From the NCBI GenBank assembly GCA_963756745.1, contig CAVWOU010000001.1, forward strand, positions 186,001-250,000: a stretch of DNA of 64,000 nt, written 5' to 3'. Source of the DNA: DASPWW01 sp963756745. Lineage in GTDB: Bacteria; Actinomycetota; Thermoleophilia; Solirubrobacterales; 70-9. A program made the translations under genes and the position numbers. Below are positions 16,032 through 24,995 of the stretch, piece by piece. Under the pieces are notes generated by a model. That model was not told where the DNA came from and searched no databases. It saw nothing but the letters and a program-made list of their open reading frames with translations. Each line of letters starts with the position of its first letter. Within the stretch, counting starts at the first letter, position 1.

Positions 16032-17594
16032 CTACCCCAGCGGAGCCAGCAGGGTCTTCTGTCCCTGAAAGGCGAAGAGCAGCAGGTCGACCATGCGGAA
16101 CGTCGTGTTGTTGGGGCCGAGCGTGGGGCGCCAGCTCGGGTCCGTGAAGATCGACGTCTGGCTTCCCTCGATCGCGCGGTGAAAGGTCTCGGCGACGATG
16201 CGCGCGCCGACCCCCTTCAGCCTGCCCGCGTTGAACTCGGCCTCGCGCAGGATGTAGAACCACAGCGGGGTGTTTGTGAGCAGCGCGTCCCGTTGCGCCT
16301 GGGTGAGCCCGCCGAGCGTGGCGCCGTTGCTGCCGTCGCGGATCTGGGCGTTGGTGAGCCGGGTCAGCGTCACGCCCTTGTTCTTCAGGAACGTGGCCAT
16401 CTGCTGGCCGGTGGCCAGGTTCACCATCTTCGCCCGGGTCAGGTTGCGAAACGCCAGGTTGTTCTCGTCGGCCGCAAAGCCGGGCAGGTCCTTCAACGGC
16501 TCCGCCAGGCGGGTGTCGATCCGCATCGCCCGGTTGAACTTGTTCGCCGGGACGACGAGGCCGGGCTTGTTGGCCTCCCCGAAGTCGTAGAGGCGGCGAA
16601 AGTCGGCAATCCAGTTGCTCGGCAGCCGCGCCTCGCCGCCGAGCTGTCCGCTGCCACCCGAGAAGGTGAACAGGAGGTCGAGGGTGCCCAGGGTGCCCGT
16701 GTCGCTGTCGAAGCGGGCGTTCCACTCGTAATCCTTGCGGATCATCGAGTGCCCGAGCCGGAAGGCGGCGACCGAGAACTCGATCGGCATCGTCGGGACG
16801 ACGGTGGGCCGCTGCGCCCGGCTCGAACGCCTTGCGCCCGCTCGTGAACACGTTGTTGAGGACGCCCGGCGCGCAGATCCGCGGCAGATAGTCGGTCCGG
16901 ATCATCCAGTGGTAGTGCTTCGTGACGAGCTCGCGCGCCTTCGCGAAGCGCAGTGCCTGTGGCACCGAGGCGGGGAGGGTGTCGACGACGCGGTTGTGAA
17001 AGCGGATGAACGCGAGGTGGGTCTGGGCGACCGCGAGGTTCTCGTCGTTTCTCGCATCGGGGATGATCGCCTTGCGCTTCTGCGCCGCCGTGGACCCCTC
17101 CCCGCGGGGAAGGTCGAACCCGTCCATCGCGGCGTCGGTGCCGATCGCGACCGTCTTTCCCATCTTCAGGTGGAGCCCGTCGGCCGCGTAGAACTTCGCC
17201 GAGTCGGGATCCTGCGGCCCCGCCCCGTACAGCGAATCGAGGTCGAGGCTCGGCGAGCGGGCCTGCAGGAGCTCGCTCGGGGAGACGTGCTCGCCGAACG
17301 TGACGTTGGTCACGTCGAAGGTCAGGTCGTGGTCGATGAACTGGCCGAGGTAGGTGAAGCCGGCGGGGATCTGCGACGCCCCGCCGCCGCCCGCGGCGAT
17401 CGCGTTGCCGAGCCGCTTGCAGGTTGGACTCGGTGAGCTGGCGATTGGTCCCCGTTCGGCCCCATGCGCGAGAACCGAAACGGCGGCGTGTCGGCTACGG
17501 CGTCCGCCGCGAGCCTGGGCTCCCGGCCCCCGACGGTCTCACCGAGGAGCCCCTCGCCGAGGACGAAGAAGCTCTCGGAACCATGCTTTTCCAC
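16032..17594 (-). CDS. animal-type haem peroxidase, frameshifted
   Basis: Read across three +1 shifts (near 17445, 17420 and 16810) this is a continuous haem peroxidase of about 519 aa. The distal His is in GQFIDHDLTFD (about 17335), with peroxidase-fold segments such as HLAFIRFHNRVVD, and the proximal His is in FRLGHSMIRKDYEWN (about 16750). Start GTG 17594 follows GGGAGG. Its first codons (VEKHG) share a 25-bp identical start region with the lipoprotein at 13549. No signal peptide is seen, unusual for a family often exported. The three shifts sum to one codon, so the last frame equals the first. Confidence 0.75.
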
Positions 17595-17791
17595 GATGCC
17601 TCCCTGTCGAATCGATTGCAACTGCGAGGCCTCGCGCCGGCATTCGCGGCCTCGCCGAACGAGAATCTCACGCCCAATGCCCAGCGTCAAATTTTGACCG
17701 CGCGGGCCGTAAGCGGAGCGGCTGTGAGTCAGAGCGGGTCCGCACGCGGGCGGCGATGTCACCCGCCGGGTAGCTCTCCGAGAGCGCGAAT

Positions 17792-18350
17792 TCAGCCCTC
17801 GGGGCCGTCGGGCGGGTCCGCGGCGGGCAGCTCCGCAGCGGAGCCCTCGACGGCCTCGCTCGGCACCCGTCTGATCGCACCGCCGCAGAGACGTTCGATT
17901 TGCACCAAGAGTGCGTTGAAGTTTTCGACCGTAGCCGGCGCCCTTTCCACCGGGGGACCGCGAAGCTGCGCGGCCTTGTCCGCAGCGATCCCCTTCGACA
18001 CGGCGACGTTGCGGAGCGCGGTGCTGAGATCGCGTGGCTCGAACTTGCCTATGGATTCGCGGTAGCGCTTGGTGAAAGCAGGTGTCCTTAAGCGGCGCCC
18101 GCCTATCTTGATTTTGCCACCCGACGAAACCATTCCGGCTGCTATCACACCACCGTTGCGGGCTCGCTTGTAAACGGGTCCACCGCTATCGCCGTTCTTA
18201 GACTTGACGAGCCGTTTTCTTGACGACCTGGCCGTGGCCAATATCGGTAGTGACGTTCCTCGCATAGATTTGCCCGCATTTTTGCTTAGCGCTGCGGTAG
18301 CCGAAGAAGCAGAGCTTCATCCCGAAGCGAAAGGCGCTGTTGCTGAACCC
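17792..18350 (-). pseudogene. S1-family (streptogrisin-like) serine peptidase remnant
   Basis: The active-site block KNGDSGGPVYKRARNGGVIAAGMVSSG is clear (about 18185-18100). Upstream, in another frame, lies CFFGYRSAKQKCGQIYARNV, the Cys loop that precedes it in streptogrisin-type proteases. The His and Asp parts of the triad are not recognisable. Base composition is visibly lower in GC than the surroundings, which suggests transferred DNA. The C-terminal 90 residues do not match the family. Confidence 0.6.
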
Positions 18351-18467
18351 GGCCCGACCGCCTGATCACGAAACTGCGTGAACCGGCCAACGGCCAGTTT
18401 GTGGGTCCCGAGTTGATGTCGACATGCGGCCCCCGGCGCGCCGTGAGCAGGACGCCAACGCGAGCGC

Positions 18468-19712
18468 CTATCCGCGCGGCTTTCGCGCCCCGATGTCGCC
18501 GAAGCGCATCCGACACGCGATGGTTCGCTCCGCCTGTTGCGCCGCGATCGCGCCGCCCGCCGGAAGCACGTCGGCGGTCGTGTAGAGAGCCGCCCCACGG
18601 CGCCCGCCCTTGGCGCCAAAGGCCCATGTGTGAAAGCCCGGGAACGAGCCCGAGTGGCCCTGCACGCCGCAGGCGCTCGCCCAGGTGAAGTGGATCAGCC
18701 CGAGCCCGTAGGTTCCGATGCCGCCTCCCTCGACTGGGCTTGACGGGGGCGTCCCGTTCAGCGAGCCCGGCGCCGCGATCTTCATCTCGCGCAGGAGGCT
18801 CTTGGGGAAGAGGCGACCGGCGAGCAGCGCGCGCATGAACCGCTGCAAATCTGTCGGCACCGACACGATCGCACCAGCGCCCCAGGCGATCGTCGGGCTT
18901 GTCGCGGTTACGTCGAACGGCCACTTTCCCTCGGCCAACACGTCATAGCCGTGGGCAAAGGGGCGGGCGATCCTGGAGCGCTTGCTGAGCGACGTCCGCT
19001 TGAGCCCCAGCGGGTCGAAGATCATCCGCTTGTAGCTGCTCGTGAGCGAACGGCCGGTGGCCTGTTCGATGATCATCCCGAGCAAGACGTAGTCGGTATT
19101 GGAATAGGAGAAGCCCTGACCGGGCGGAAACGTCGGAGCGGCTTGGACCCCGATCTCGACCAGCTGCAGCGGGGTCCATGTGCGCGTCATCTCGGATGGG
19201 GGAGGCACGCAGAGTGTGCTGTCCGGCGGCACGGCGCAGTAGTCGGCCAATCCGCTCGTGTGGTTGAGGAGCTGACGAACCGTGATCCGTTCACCGTTCG
19301 GCACCAACCCCGGCAACCACCGCTCCACAGGCTCATCGAGTGCGATCCGGCCTCGGGCGACCAGCTTGAGGATGGCGGCCGCGGTGAACGTCTTGGTCAC
19401 GCTGCCGACTCGGGCCCGGTGGTCAGGCGAGAGCGGCACGCGCCGTCGCAGGTCCGCCGCGCCGGCGGCATAGCGCTCGACCCCGCCTGGGCCGCCAATC
19501 ACGGCCGTGGCGCCGGGGACGCCCGCTGCGACCGAGCGCTCGAGTGCGTCTTGGACGTCCTGGCGAGAGGGGGCGCTCGCCGCCAGGGCGGGCGTCGGTG
19601 CCAGGAGCCAGAGCGCGAGCGTGGTCGCTACGGCGATGCCGGGCAGCGCAGGCATCCGTCGCCGATCACTCACCGAGGGCCGGATCACATCATCGTGCTC
19701 GGGCGATTTCAT
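18468..19712 (-). CDS. secreted class C beta-lactamase/D-aminopeptidase-family serine hydrolase
   Basis: About 414 aa. After a signal peptide (LPGIAVATTLALWLLAPTPALAA) the protein carries SVTK (SxxK), YSN (YxN) and HSGSF (HxG), the three active-site motifs of the beta-lactamase/transpeptidase-like family. ATG 19712 or ATG 19655 could be the start; both leave the signal peptide. The family includes esterases and D-peptidases, so the substrate is open. It is the gene nearest tRNA-Glu inside the putative island, transcribed away from it. Confidence 0.8.
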   Translation of the reverse strand: MKSPEHDDVIRPSVSDRRRMPALPGIAVATTLALWLLAPTPALAASAPSRQDVQDALERSVAAGVPGATAVIGGPGGVERYAAGAADLRRRVPLSPDHRARVGSVTKTFTAAAILKLVARGRIALDEPVERWLPGLVPNGERITVRQLLNHTSGLADYCAVPPDSTLCVPPPSEMTRTWTPLQLVEIGVQAAPTFPPGQGFSYSNTDYVLLGMIIEQATGRSLTSSYKRMIFDPLGLKRTSLSKRSRIARPFAHGYDVLAEGKWPFDVTATSPTIAWGAGAIVSVPTDLQRFMRALLAGRLFPKSLLREMKIAAPGSLNGTPPSSPVEGGGIGTYGLGLIHFTWASACGVQGHSGSFPGFHTWAFGAKGGRRGAALYTTADVLPAGGAIAAQQAERTIACRMRFGDIGARKPRG

Positions 19713-19766
19713 CTGGGCTGAAAGGCCATCTCGGGCGGCTGGATCGATCCCGTTCGGCGGCTGCAC

Positions 19767-20111
19767 ATGCCGACCCTACCCCGACCGCCGGAAGCCGGCA
19801 AGCTCGGCGGCACGAAGCGGGTGAGCGGATCCGGACGTCGTTGGGTTAGCAGCTGTACGCGTGTCGCTTCCGCGTGAAGGCGAGCGTCAGCGCGGCTGGG
19901 ACAGAGGTGCCGCTCGCTCCCGCTCAGGACGAGCAGCGGGAGCGAGCGACACTGCCCTCGCCCATCGCGCACCCGGCCGGGGAGCCCTCAGATCCGCGCG
20001 TACCCCAAAACACACCGCGCGAGTTTGGCCGCTGATTCATCGCTGACCCTGCACGAGATTCCGCGCATTGGCCCGTCCATTGGCCCGTGGGCGTCTCCCG
20101 GAGGACGAAAC
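19767..20111. other. gene-free stretch beside tRNA-Glu
   Basis: No supported gene. It holds an imperfect inverted repeat around 19900-19950 (GCTCGCTCCCGCTC against GAGCGGGAGCGAGC), which could form a long hairpin. No integrase is present where a tRNA-integrated element would usually keep one. Confidence 0.4.
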
Positions 20112-20128
20112 CCCGCTTATCAAGCGGG
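20112..20128 (-). terminator. terminator of tRNA-Glu
   Basis: On the minus strand, CCCGCTT-GAT-AAGCGGG is a perfect 7-bp stem followed by GTTTCG. It lies 10 nt downstream of the tRNA-Glu 3' end. Confidence 0.65.
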
Positions 20129-20137
20129 TTCTCGAGG

Positions 20138-20210
20138 CACCGCTACCGGGATTCGAACCCGGGTTTCCGGACTGAGAATCCGGCGTCCTAGTCCCCTAGA
20201 CGATAGCGGC
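20138..20210 (-). tRNA. tRNA-Glu (CTC)
   Basis: 73 nt. The acceptor arm pairs GCCGCTA with TAGCGGT, the anticodon stem CCGGA/TCCGG closes a TTCTCAG loop (anticodon CTC), and the T-arm has the standard GGTTCGAATCC core. CCA is not encoded. A 42-nt copy of its 3' half lies at 12419-12460. Confidence 0.95.
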
Positions 20211-20262
20211 GTGGGCGCGCGATTCTAGCGGGGGAGATGCCGGGTCCCCGGGCGAGAAGTGA

Positions 20263-20346
20263 TGCGGCTGGAGGGACTCGAACCCCCAAGGGCTTTCGCC
20301 CACGTGGATCTGAACCACGCGTGTTTCCCAATTTCACCACAGCCGC
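20263..20346 (-). tRNA. tRNA-Leu (CAG)
   Basis: 84 nt with the long variable arm of a class II tRNA. The acceptor starts GCGGCTG, the anticodon arm is CGTGG-TTCAGAT-CCACG (anticodon CAG), and the T-arm core is GGTTCGAGTCC. Discriminator A; CCA not encoded. It lies 53 nt upstream of tRNA-Glu on the same strand. Confidence 0.95.
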
Positions 20347-20370
20347 GTGAGCACTTCAAAACTCTAGTGG

Positions 20371-20961
20371 CTACTCCTTGATTCCGACGTGCTCCAACAT
20401 GAGGGCCACGCTATCGCGGCGATTGATCCGGACGTCCCAGAGTCCCCGGCGGCTGCGGTTCACCCGCGTGAAGACGCCGACTCGCTCGCATTGCGCCACG
20501 AAGAGATCGACTATATCCGTCGACATGTTGCAGAACTGGTAGCTCAGATACTCGTAGGGCTCGTCCCGGTGGATATCGGTTCGATTGATGAAGGAGCAGC
20601 CATCAGTCCGGATGCAACCGCGTATGAATGGCCATGGGGCGGCGTCCACGATGTCCTGCTGCCACTGTTCCAAGACGATTTTCCGCTGGTGCTTCATGCC
20701 TAGTCCGTGCTGAGGCAATAAGCACGGCAGATGCGAGCAATACAGCGAGACGTAGACCATGGTCCCCCCGTGGACGCTCACCTCGCCAACCGGGTTGCCT
20801 GGAAAGCAGCGGCCGAGCAGCGCCTTGATGTCGGCGATGATCCGTGGGTACTTCGTGTCCAGCGCGATCCTCAGCCGCGACGTTCGCGCGCCGTGCGAGA
20901 TGCACCCGTCGCCGAGATAGACCGCGAGCAGCTCGGAGTAATGATCCGGCGTGAAGCGCAT
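20371..20961 (-). CDS. LAGLIDADG homing endonuclease domain protein
   Basis: 196 aa with two LAGLIDADG-type helices, ELLAVYLGDGC near the N-terminus and FIRGCIRTDGCSF at about 115, so a single-chain two-motif enzyme or relative. Family-like sequence continues upstream of the ATG (CPRCWKAAKP) to an in-frame TGA at 21013, beyond which lies an HTH domain in the same frame. The natural protein is therefore probably longer and this ORF its C-terminal part. Lower GC than the flanks. There is no intron or intein context: it stands free beside two tRNAs. Confidence 0.8.
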   Translation of the reverse strand: MRFTPDHYSELLAVYLGDGCISHGARTSRLRIALDTKYPRIIADIKALLGRCFPGNPVGEVSVHGGTMVYVSLYCSHLPCLLPQHGLGMKHQRKIVLEQWQQDIVDAAPWPFIRGCIRTDGCSFINRTDIHRDEPYEYLSYQFCNMSTDIVDLFVAQCERVGVFTRVNRSRRGLWDVRINRRDSVALMLEHVGIKE

Positions 20962-21012
20962 TGGCTTCGCTGCCTTCCAGCAGCGTGGGCAGGTACCAGG
21001 AAGGCGCGGTCT

Positions 21013-21153
21013 TCAGTTACGCGGGATGTAGGTTGGCCGGCGCCAGTCGAGGATCGTGCGGCGCGGGATGCCGATGCGCCGGGAGACCTCGCAGTCGTTC
21101 AGTCCCTGCTCGATCAGGGCGAGGGCTTCGGCGCGGACGTGCAGTGGGTGCAT
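21013..21153 (-). CDS. HTH domain, N-terminal half of a split HTH-LAGLIDADG protein
   Basis: 46 aa from ATG 21153. AEALALIEQGLNDCEVSRRI plus GIPRRTILDWRR form a resolvase/transposase-like helix-turn-helix. The ORF stops at TGA 21013; the same frame continues through a CPRC motif into the LAGLIDADG ORF. Free-standing actinobacterial proteins often join these two halves, so a nonsense change is the simplest reading. No ribosome site of note. Confidence 0.6.
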   Translation of the reverse strand: MHPLHVRAEALALIEQGLNDCEVSRRIGIPRRTILDWRRPTYIPRN

Positions 21154-21343
21154 GTCTGCAATTTCCAGGGAAAAGTGTGTCGTGTGGGTGGAGTTTGTGG
21201 CGGGTTTGTGACAACTGGGGGCGCGTCGCGCGGGGCGGATCCGGCCGAGGCGGGCCGCTTTCAATTAGTCTCAGTGCCTGGGCGCGGCCTCGGCCGTCGC
21301 TCAGGGGCAGACGTAAAAAGACGAGAGAGGAGAAAGGACGCCT

Positions 21344-22150
21344 ATGGAGCCGTCGGATCTCGCGACCCGCAACGAGGCCGCGGAGCAGACGAAGACGCCC
21401 GAGCAGGTCGTCGCCGACATCCTGCCGATCGCGGCCGACCCGCTCGAAGCCGAACGAGTGCTCGAAGAAGTCCCGTTCTGGTTTCACACCTTCGCACTGA
21501 ACCGCGCCGATGGCATCTACACGCCCGGCGCCGCGCTCGATCACCGCTACCGCATCCCCGCGCTTCCCGACGACTTCACCGGGCTCAGCGTTCTCGACGT
21601 CGGCGCGTTCGACGGCTTCTACGCCTACGTCGCCGAGGACCGTGGCGCCGAGCGCGTGCTCGCGATCGACAACGAGCAGTACGTCCACTGGGTCCGCTCG
21701 CGCTGGGGCACCGAGCTCGAGGGCGGCGAGGGCTTCCGCGCCATCCACCGCCTGCTCGACTCGAACGTCGAGTACCGCGTCCTCGACGCGTTCGAGCTCG
21801 ACGAGCTCGAAGAACGCTTCGATCTCATCTACTGCTTCGGGATCCTGCATCGCGTCCAGAACCCGCTCGGCCTCCTGCGCCGCCTCCGCGACCGTCTCGA
21901 GGACGGCGGGCGCGTGCTGCTGGAAACGCACGGAGTGCCCGGCAACGACGGCTCGGACAACGGCGCCGTCCGCGTCCCCGAGGTCGGCGAGGTGTACAAG
22001 GGCGACGCCTACGTGTTCTGGGAGTTCACAACCGGCAGCCTCGACCGGTTGTCGCGATACGCTGGCTTCAGCGAGATGGAGCTCCACGACACACCGGTGA
22101 TCGACGGGCACCCGCGGATCCTGGCGACGCTGACCGCTGACGACGGCTAA
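21344..22150 (+). CDS. CmoB/DUF1698-like SAM-dependent methyltransferase
   Basis: 268 aa. Motif I is LSVLDVGAFDGFYAYVAEDRGA, the acidic loop LAIDNEQY, and the catalytic block YCFGILHRVQNPLGLLRRLRDRL. These match the tRNA wobble-uridine carboxymethyl/methoxy transferase-like family, in which HxxxPL is conserved. Without CmoA nearby, tRNA modification is uncertain and a small-molecule acceptor is possible. GAGAGGAGAAAGGACGCCT lies upstream of the ATG. A patatin gene follows 30 nt later and is probably cotranscribed. Confidence 0.75.
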   Translation: MEPSDLATRNEAAEQTKTPEQVVADILPIAADPLEAERVLEEVPFWFHTFALNRADGIYTPGAALDHRYRIPALPDDFTGLSVLDVGAFDGFYAYVAEDRGAERVLAIDNEQYVHWVRSRWGTELEGGEGFRAIHRLLDSNVEYRVLDAFELDELEERFDLIYCFGILHRVQNPLGLLRRLRDRLEDGGRVLLETHGVPGNDGSDNGAVRVPEVGEVYKGDAYVFWEFTTGSLDRLSRYAGFSEMELHDTPVIDGHPRILATLTADDG

Positions 22151-22180
22151 AGCGGCGCCAATCGGAGAGATGCTTCACGG

Positions 22181-23281
22181 ATGAAGGTCGGCCTCGTACT
22201 CGGCGCCGGCGGCGTCGTCGGCGGCGCATGGCTCACCGGCGGCCTGCACGCGCTCGCCACCGAGACGAGCTGGGACCCCGCCGAGGCCGACTACGTGGTC
22301 GGCACCTCAGCGGGATCGATGATCGGCGCGCTGTGCGCCTCCGGCGTCCCGCCGTGGTTCATGGTCGCGCACTCGCGCGGCGAGTCGTTCGCGGAGGTCG
22401 TCGATGTCCGGGGCGAGCCGGCCTCGAACGCCGACCGCGCGGCCGGCGCCGTGTACCGGCCCGAGCGCGCGTTCCCCTCGCTCGGCCCCGGCTCGTGGAG
22501 CCTCGCGCTGCGCGGTATCGCCCAGCCCAAGCGGCACCCCGCGGCTGCCGTGATCAGCGCGTGGCTCCCCAAGGGCATGATCTCCACCGATCCACTCAAG
22601 GAGCAGATCCGGCGCGTCGTCCCCGAGAGGTGGAGCCCGCATCCGAACCTGTGGATCGTGACCTGCGACTTCGCGAGCGGCGAGCGGGTCGTGTTCGGCC
22701 GCGAAGGCTCTCCCGTCGCGGACCTCGCGGACGCGGTCGCAGCTTCCTGCGCGATCCCCGGCTTCTACCACCCGGTCACGATCGGCGGGCGCCGCTACGT
22801 CGACGGCGGAGTGCACTCGGCGTCCAACCTCGACCTGCTCGAGGATGCCGAGCTCGACGTCGCGATCTGCCTCAACCCGACCTCCACCCTGCACCCGGTA
22901 CGGGCGATCAACCCGCGTGTGTGGCCAAACCTCGTGTTCCGCCGCAGCTCGGGCCGGCAGCTGGGGAACGAGGCCAAGCGCGTGCGTGCGGCCGGCACCG
23001 AGTGCGTCCTCATCCAGCCGACCGGGGACGACCTCGCGGTGATGGGGCCGAACCTGATGAGCACGAGCCGGCGCGATGAGGTGATCGCGGTCGCGACCCG
23101 CACCGTGACCGAGCAGCTCCGCGCGCCCGAGGTCCAGGAGCTGCTCACCGGCCTTCCGCAGGGCGCGCCCGAGAAGGTCCATCGCCCCGACGCGGGGCCC
23201 GCGCGGTGGCCGAAGCTGCGCGACCTCTCGGAGCGCATCCGCGGCCGCGCGCGTCCCAGCGCGGACTCGAGCCCGGCGTAG
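22181..23281 (+). CDS. patatin-like phospholipase
   Basis: 366 aa with the full patatin set: oxyanion GAGGVVGG at the N-terminus, nucleophile GTSAGS (GxSxG, about residue 47), and DGG of the Ser-Asp dyad in YVDGGVHSASNLDLL (about residue 208). No signal peptide or membrane helix, so cytoplasmic or membrane-peripheral. It probably hydrolyses glycerolipids or acyl esters. It ends 6 bp before the stop of the convergent GMC gene. Confidence 0.85.
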   Translation: MKVGLVLGAGGVVGGAWLTGGLHALATETSWDPAEADYVVGTSAGSMIGALCASGVPPWFMVAHSRGESFAEVVDVRGEPASNADRAAGAVYRPERAFPSLGPGSWSLALRGIAQPKRHPAAAVISAWLPKGMISTDPLKEQIRRVVPERWSPHPNLWIVTCDFASGERVVFGREGSPVADLADAVAASCAIPGFYHPVTIGGRRYVDGGVHSASNLDLLEDAELDVAICLNPTSTLHPVRAINPRVWPNLVFRRSSGRQLGNEAKRVRAAGTECVLIQPTGDDLAVMGPNLMSTSRRDEVIAVATRTVTEQLRAPEVQELLTGLPQGAPEKVHRPDAGPARWPKLRDLSERIRGRARPSADSSPA

Positions 23282-23287
23282 GGCTCC

Positions 23288-24995
23288 CTACTCCGCCGCG
23301 ATCGCGCCGGCCGTGCGGTGCGCCAGCGCCATGATCGTGATCATCGGGTTGGTCCCCGACGAGGTCGGGAACGCGCTGGCGTCGCCGATCCACACTCCCT
23401 CGACGTCGTGCAGCTCTCCCCACGGCCCGGCCACGCTCGTCTCCGGGTCGGTCCCCATCCGGCACGTCCCCATCTGGTGCGCGGAGAAGATCCCGTGCTC
23501 GCGCGGCGCCAGCGACGCCTCCCCCACCCTGCCGATGAACGACTCGAGGTCGTCGCCGCGATCCCAGTAGATTGGCTTGCGCGCCAGGGCCACGATCCGC
23601 CCGGCCCCCGCCGCCTCGTGGAGGCGGATCATCTCGACCAGCCCGCGCCGGAAGCTGCGGATGTCGAGCTCGTCCGCGAGCGGGTACTGAGGAACCGCGT
23701 TTCCGGAGGCGTCGATTGCGACGCGCCCGCGGCCACGGTCCCGGGTGAGGTTGATGAACGTGGCGGTGCGCGCCCACTCGAGCATCCACTCCTTGTGCGT
23801 GCGGCCCGACTCCCACGGCGTCGCCGCGGCGGCGAGTCCGGTCGTGTGGTGCGGGCACTCGATCAGGAACCCGTACCCGTCCTCGAGCTCCGCGAACTGG
23901 TGCGAGATCGCCGCCTGCGGCGGCCCCCACCACGCTCGCTGCTCGGCGTCGTACTGGCCGCTGATCGCGCCCGTCGGGTGCAGGCGCAGGTAGTCCCCCA
24001 CCGCCGGCCCGCCGATCCCGGAGCGCAGCAGCAGCGCGGGCGACTCGATCGACCCGCACGCGACCACGACCTGAGGGGCCCGCACCGTCACCCGCGCGGT
24101 GACGCCATCGGGGCCCACGTAGGTCCCCTCTACCCCCGCCGCCCGACCGTTCTCGACGATGATCCGCTCCACACGACAGTCGGCAACCAGCTCGGCACCG
24201 TTCGCCTGGGCGTCGGCGAGGTAGGTCTTCGCCGTGCTCTGCTTCGAGCCCGAGACGTCGCCGTAGCCCATGAACCCCGCCGTCTCCGGGTCGTAGTCCG
24301 CCGGATCGGCGTTCCGCGTCGTGAGCCGGAAGTCGTAGGAGAGCGCCTCGCATCCCTCCTGGAGGCGGGCGTGATTGCCGTTCAGGTCGCTGCACGCATC
24401 GGTGGCGCCCAGCCGCTCCATCACCGCGTCCAGGTGGCGCTCGTAGTCCTGACCCTCGAGACCCTCGAGGCCGTGCCGCGCCCACTCCTCGCGCACCCAA
24501 GGGTGCGTGCGCAGGCAGTTGGTCCAGTTGATCACCGTCCCGCCGCCGATCGCCGAACCCGCCTGAATCGTGACCTGGCCCTCGGCGGTCGGGAATGGCC
24601 CGCCGTTCAGGTACAGCTGCTGGTAGGCGGGGATCTCGAGCTGGTGGAAGTCCGACTCGTTCAGGTAGCTCCCCATCTCGACGACGCAGACTCGCTTCCC
24701 GCCGCCCGCCAGCTCAGCGGCGATCACGCCGCCGCCCGCGCCCGAGCCGACCACGCACGCGTCCGCGTCGATAGTCATCTCCGCCCCCTCCGGACGGCGG
24801 ATCCGCAGCTCGTCGGTCGCCTCGCGCGGAGGGCTCACCGGTCCCGGGTAGCCGATCGCCTCCCAGTTCGGGTTCCGGCCCGTGCCGAGGTCGGGAAGCG
24901 CGTAGTGGAGCGTCATCGTCAGCCCCTTCAGCGCGTGCATCCCCGCGAGCGCCTCGGGGCCGGAGTCGGCAAACCCGTGGACCATCGCCTCGCGC
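23288..24995 (-). CDS. GMC oxidoreductase (long-chain alcohol oxidase type), C-terminal half of an ALDH-GMC fusion
   Basis: FAD-binding GSGAGGGVIAAELAGGG (about residue 90 from ATG 24985), the GMC loop AGSAIGGGTVINW, and the C-terminal catalytic region FSAHQMGTCRMG with SGTNPMITIMALAH. It resembles long-chain fatty alcohol oxidases and dehydrogenases. Family sequence continues upstream of ATG 24985 across one +1 shift near 24995 into the aldehyde dehydrogenase frame (LSDAQRRTLATVCDTYVPSI and onward). I therefore take the ATG as internal. Reaction: alcohol to aldehyde. Confidence 0.8.
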
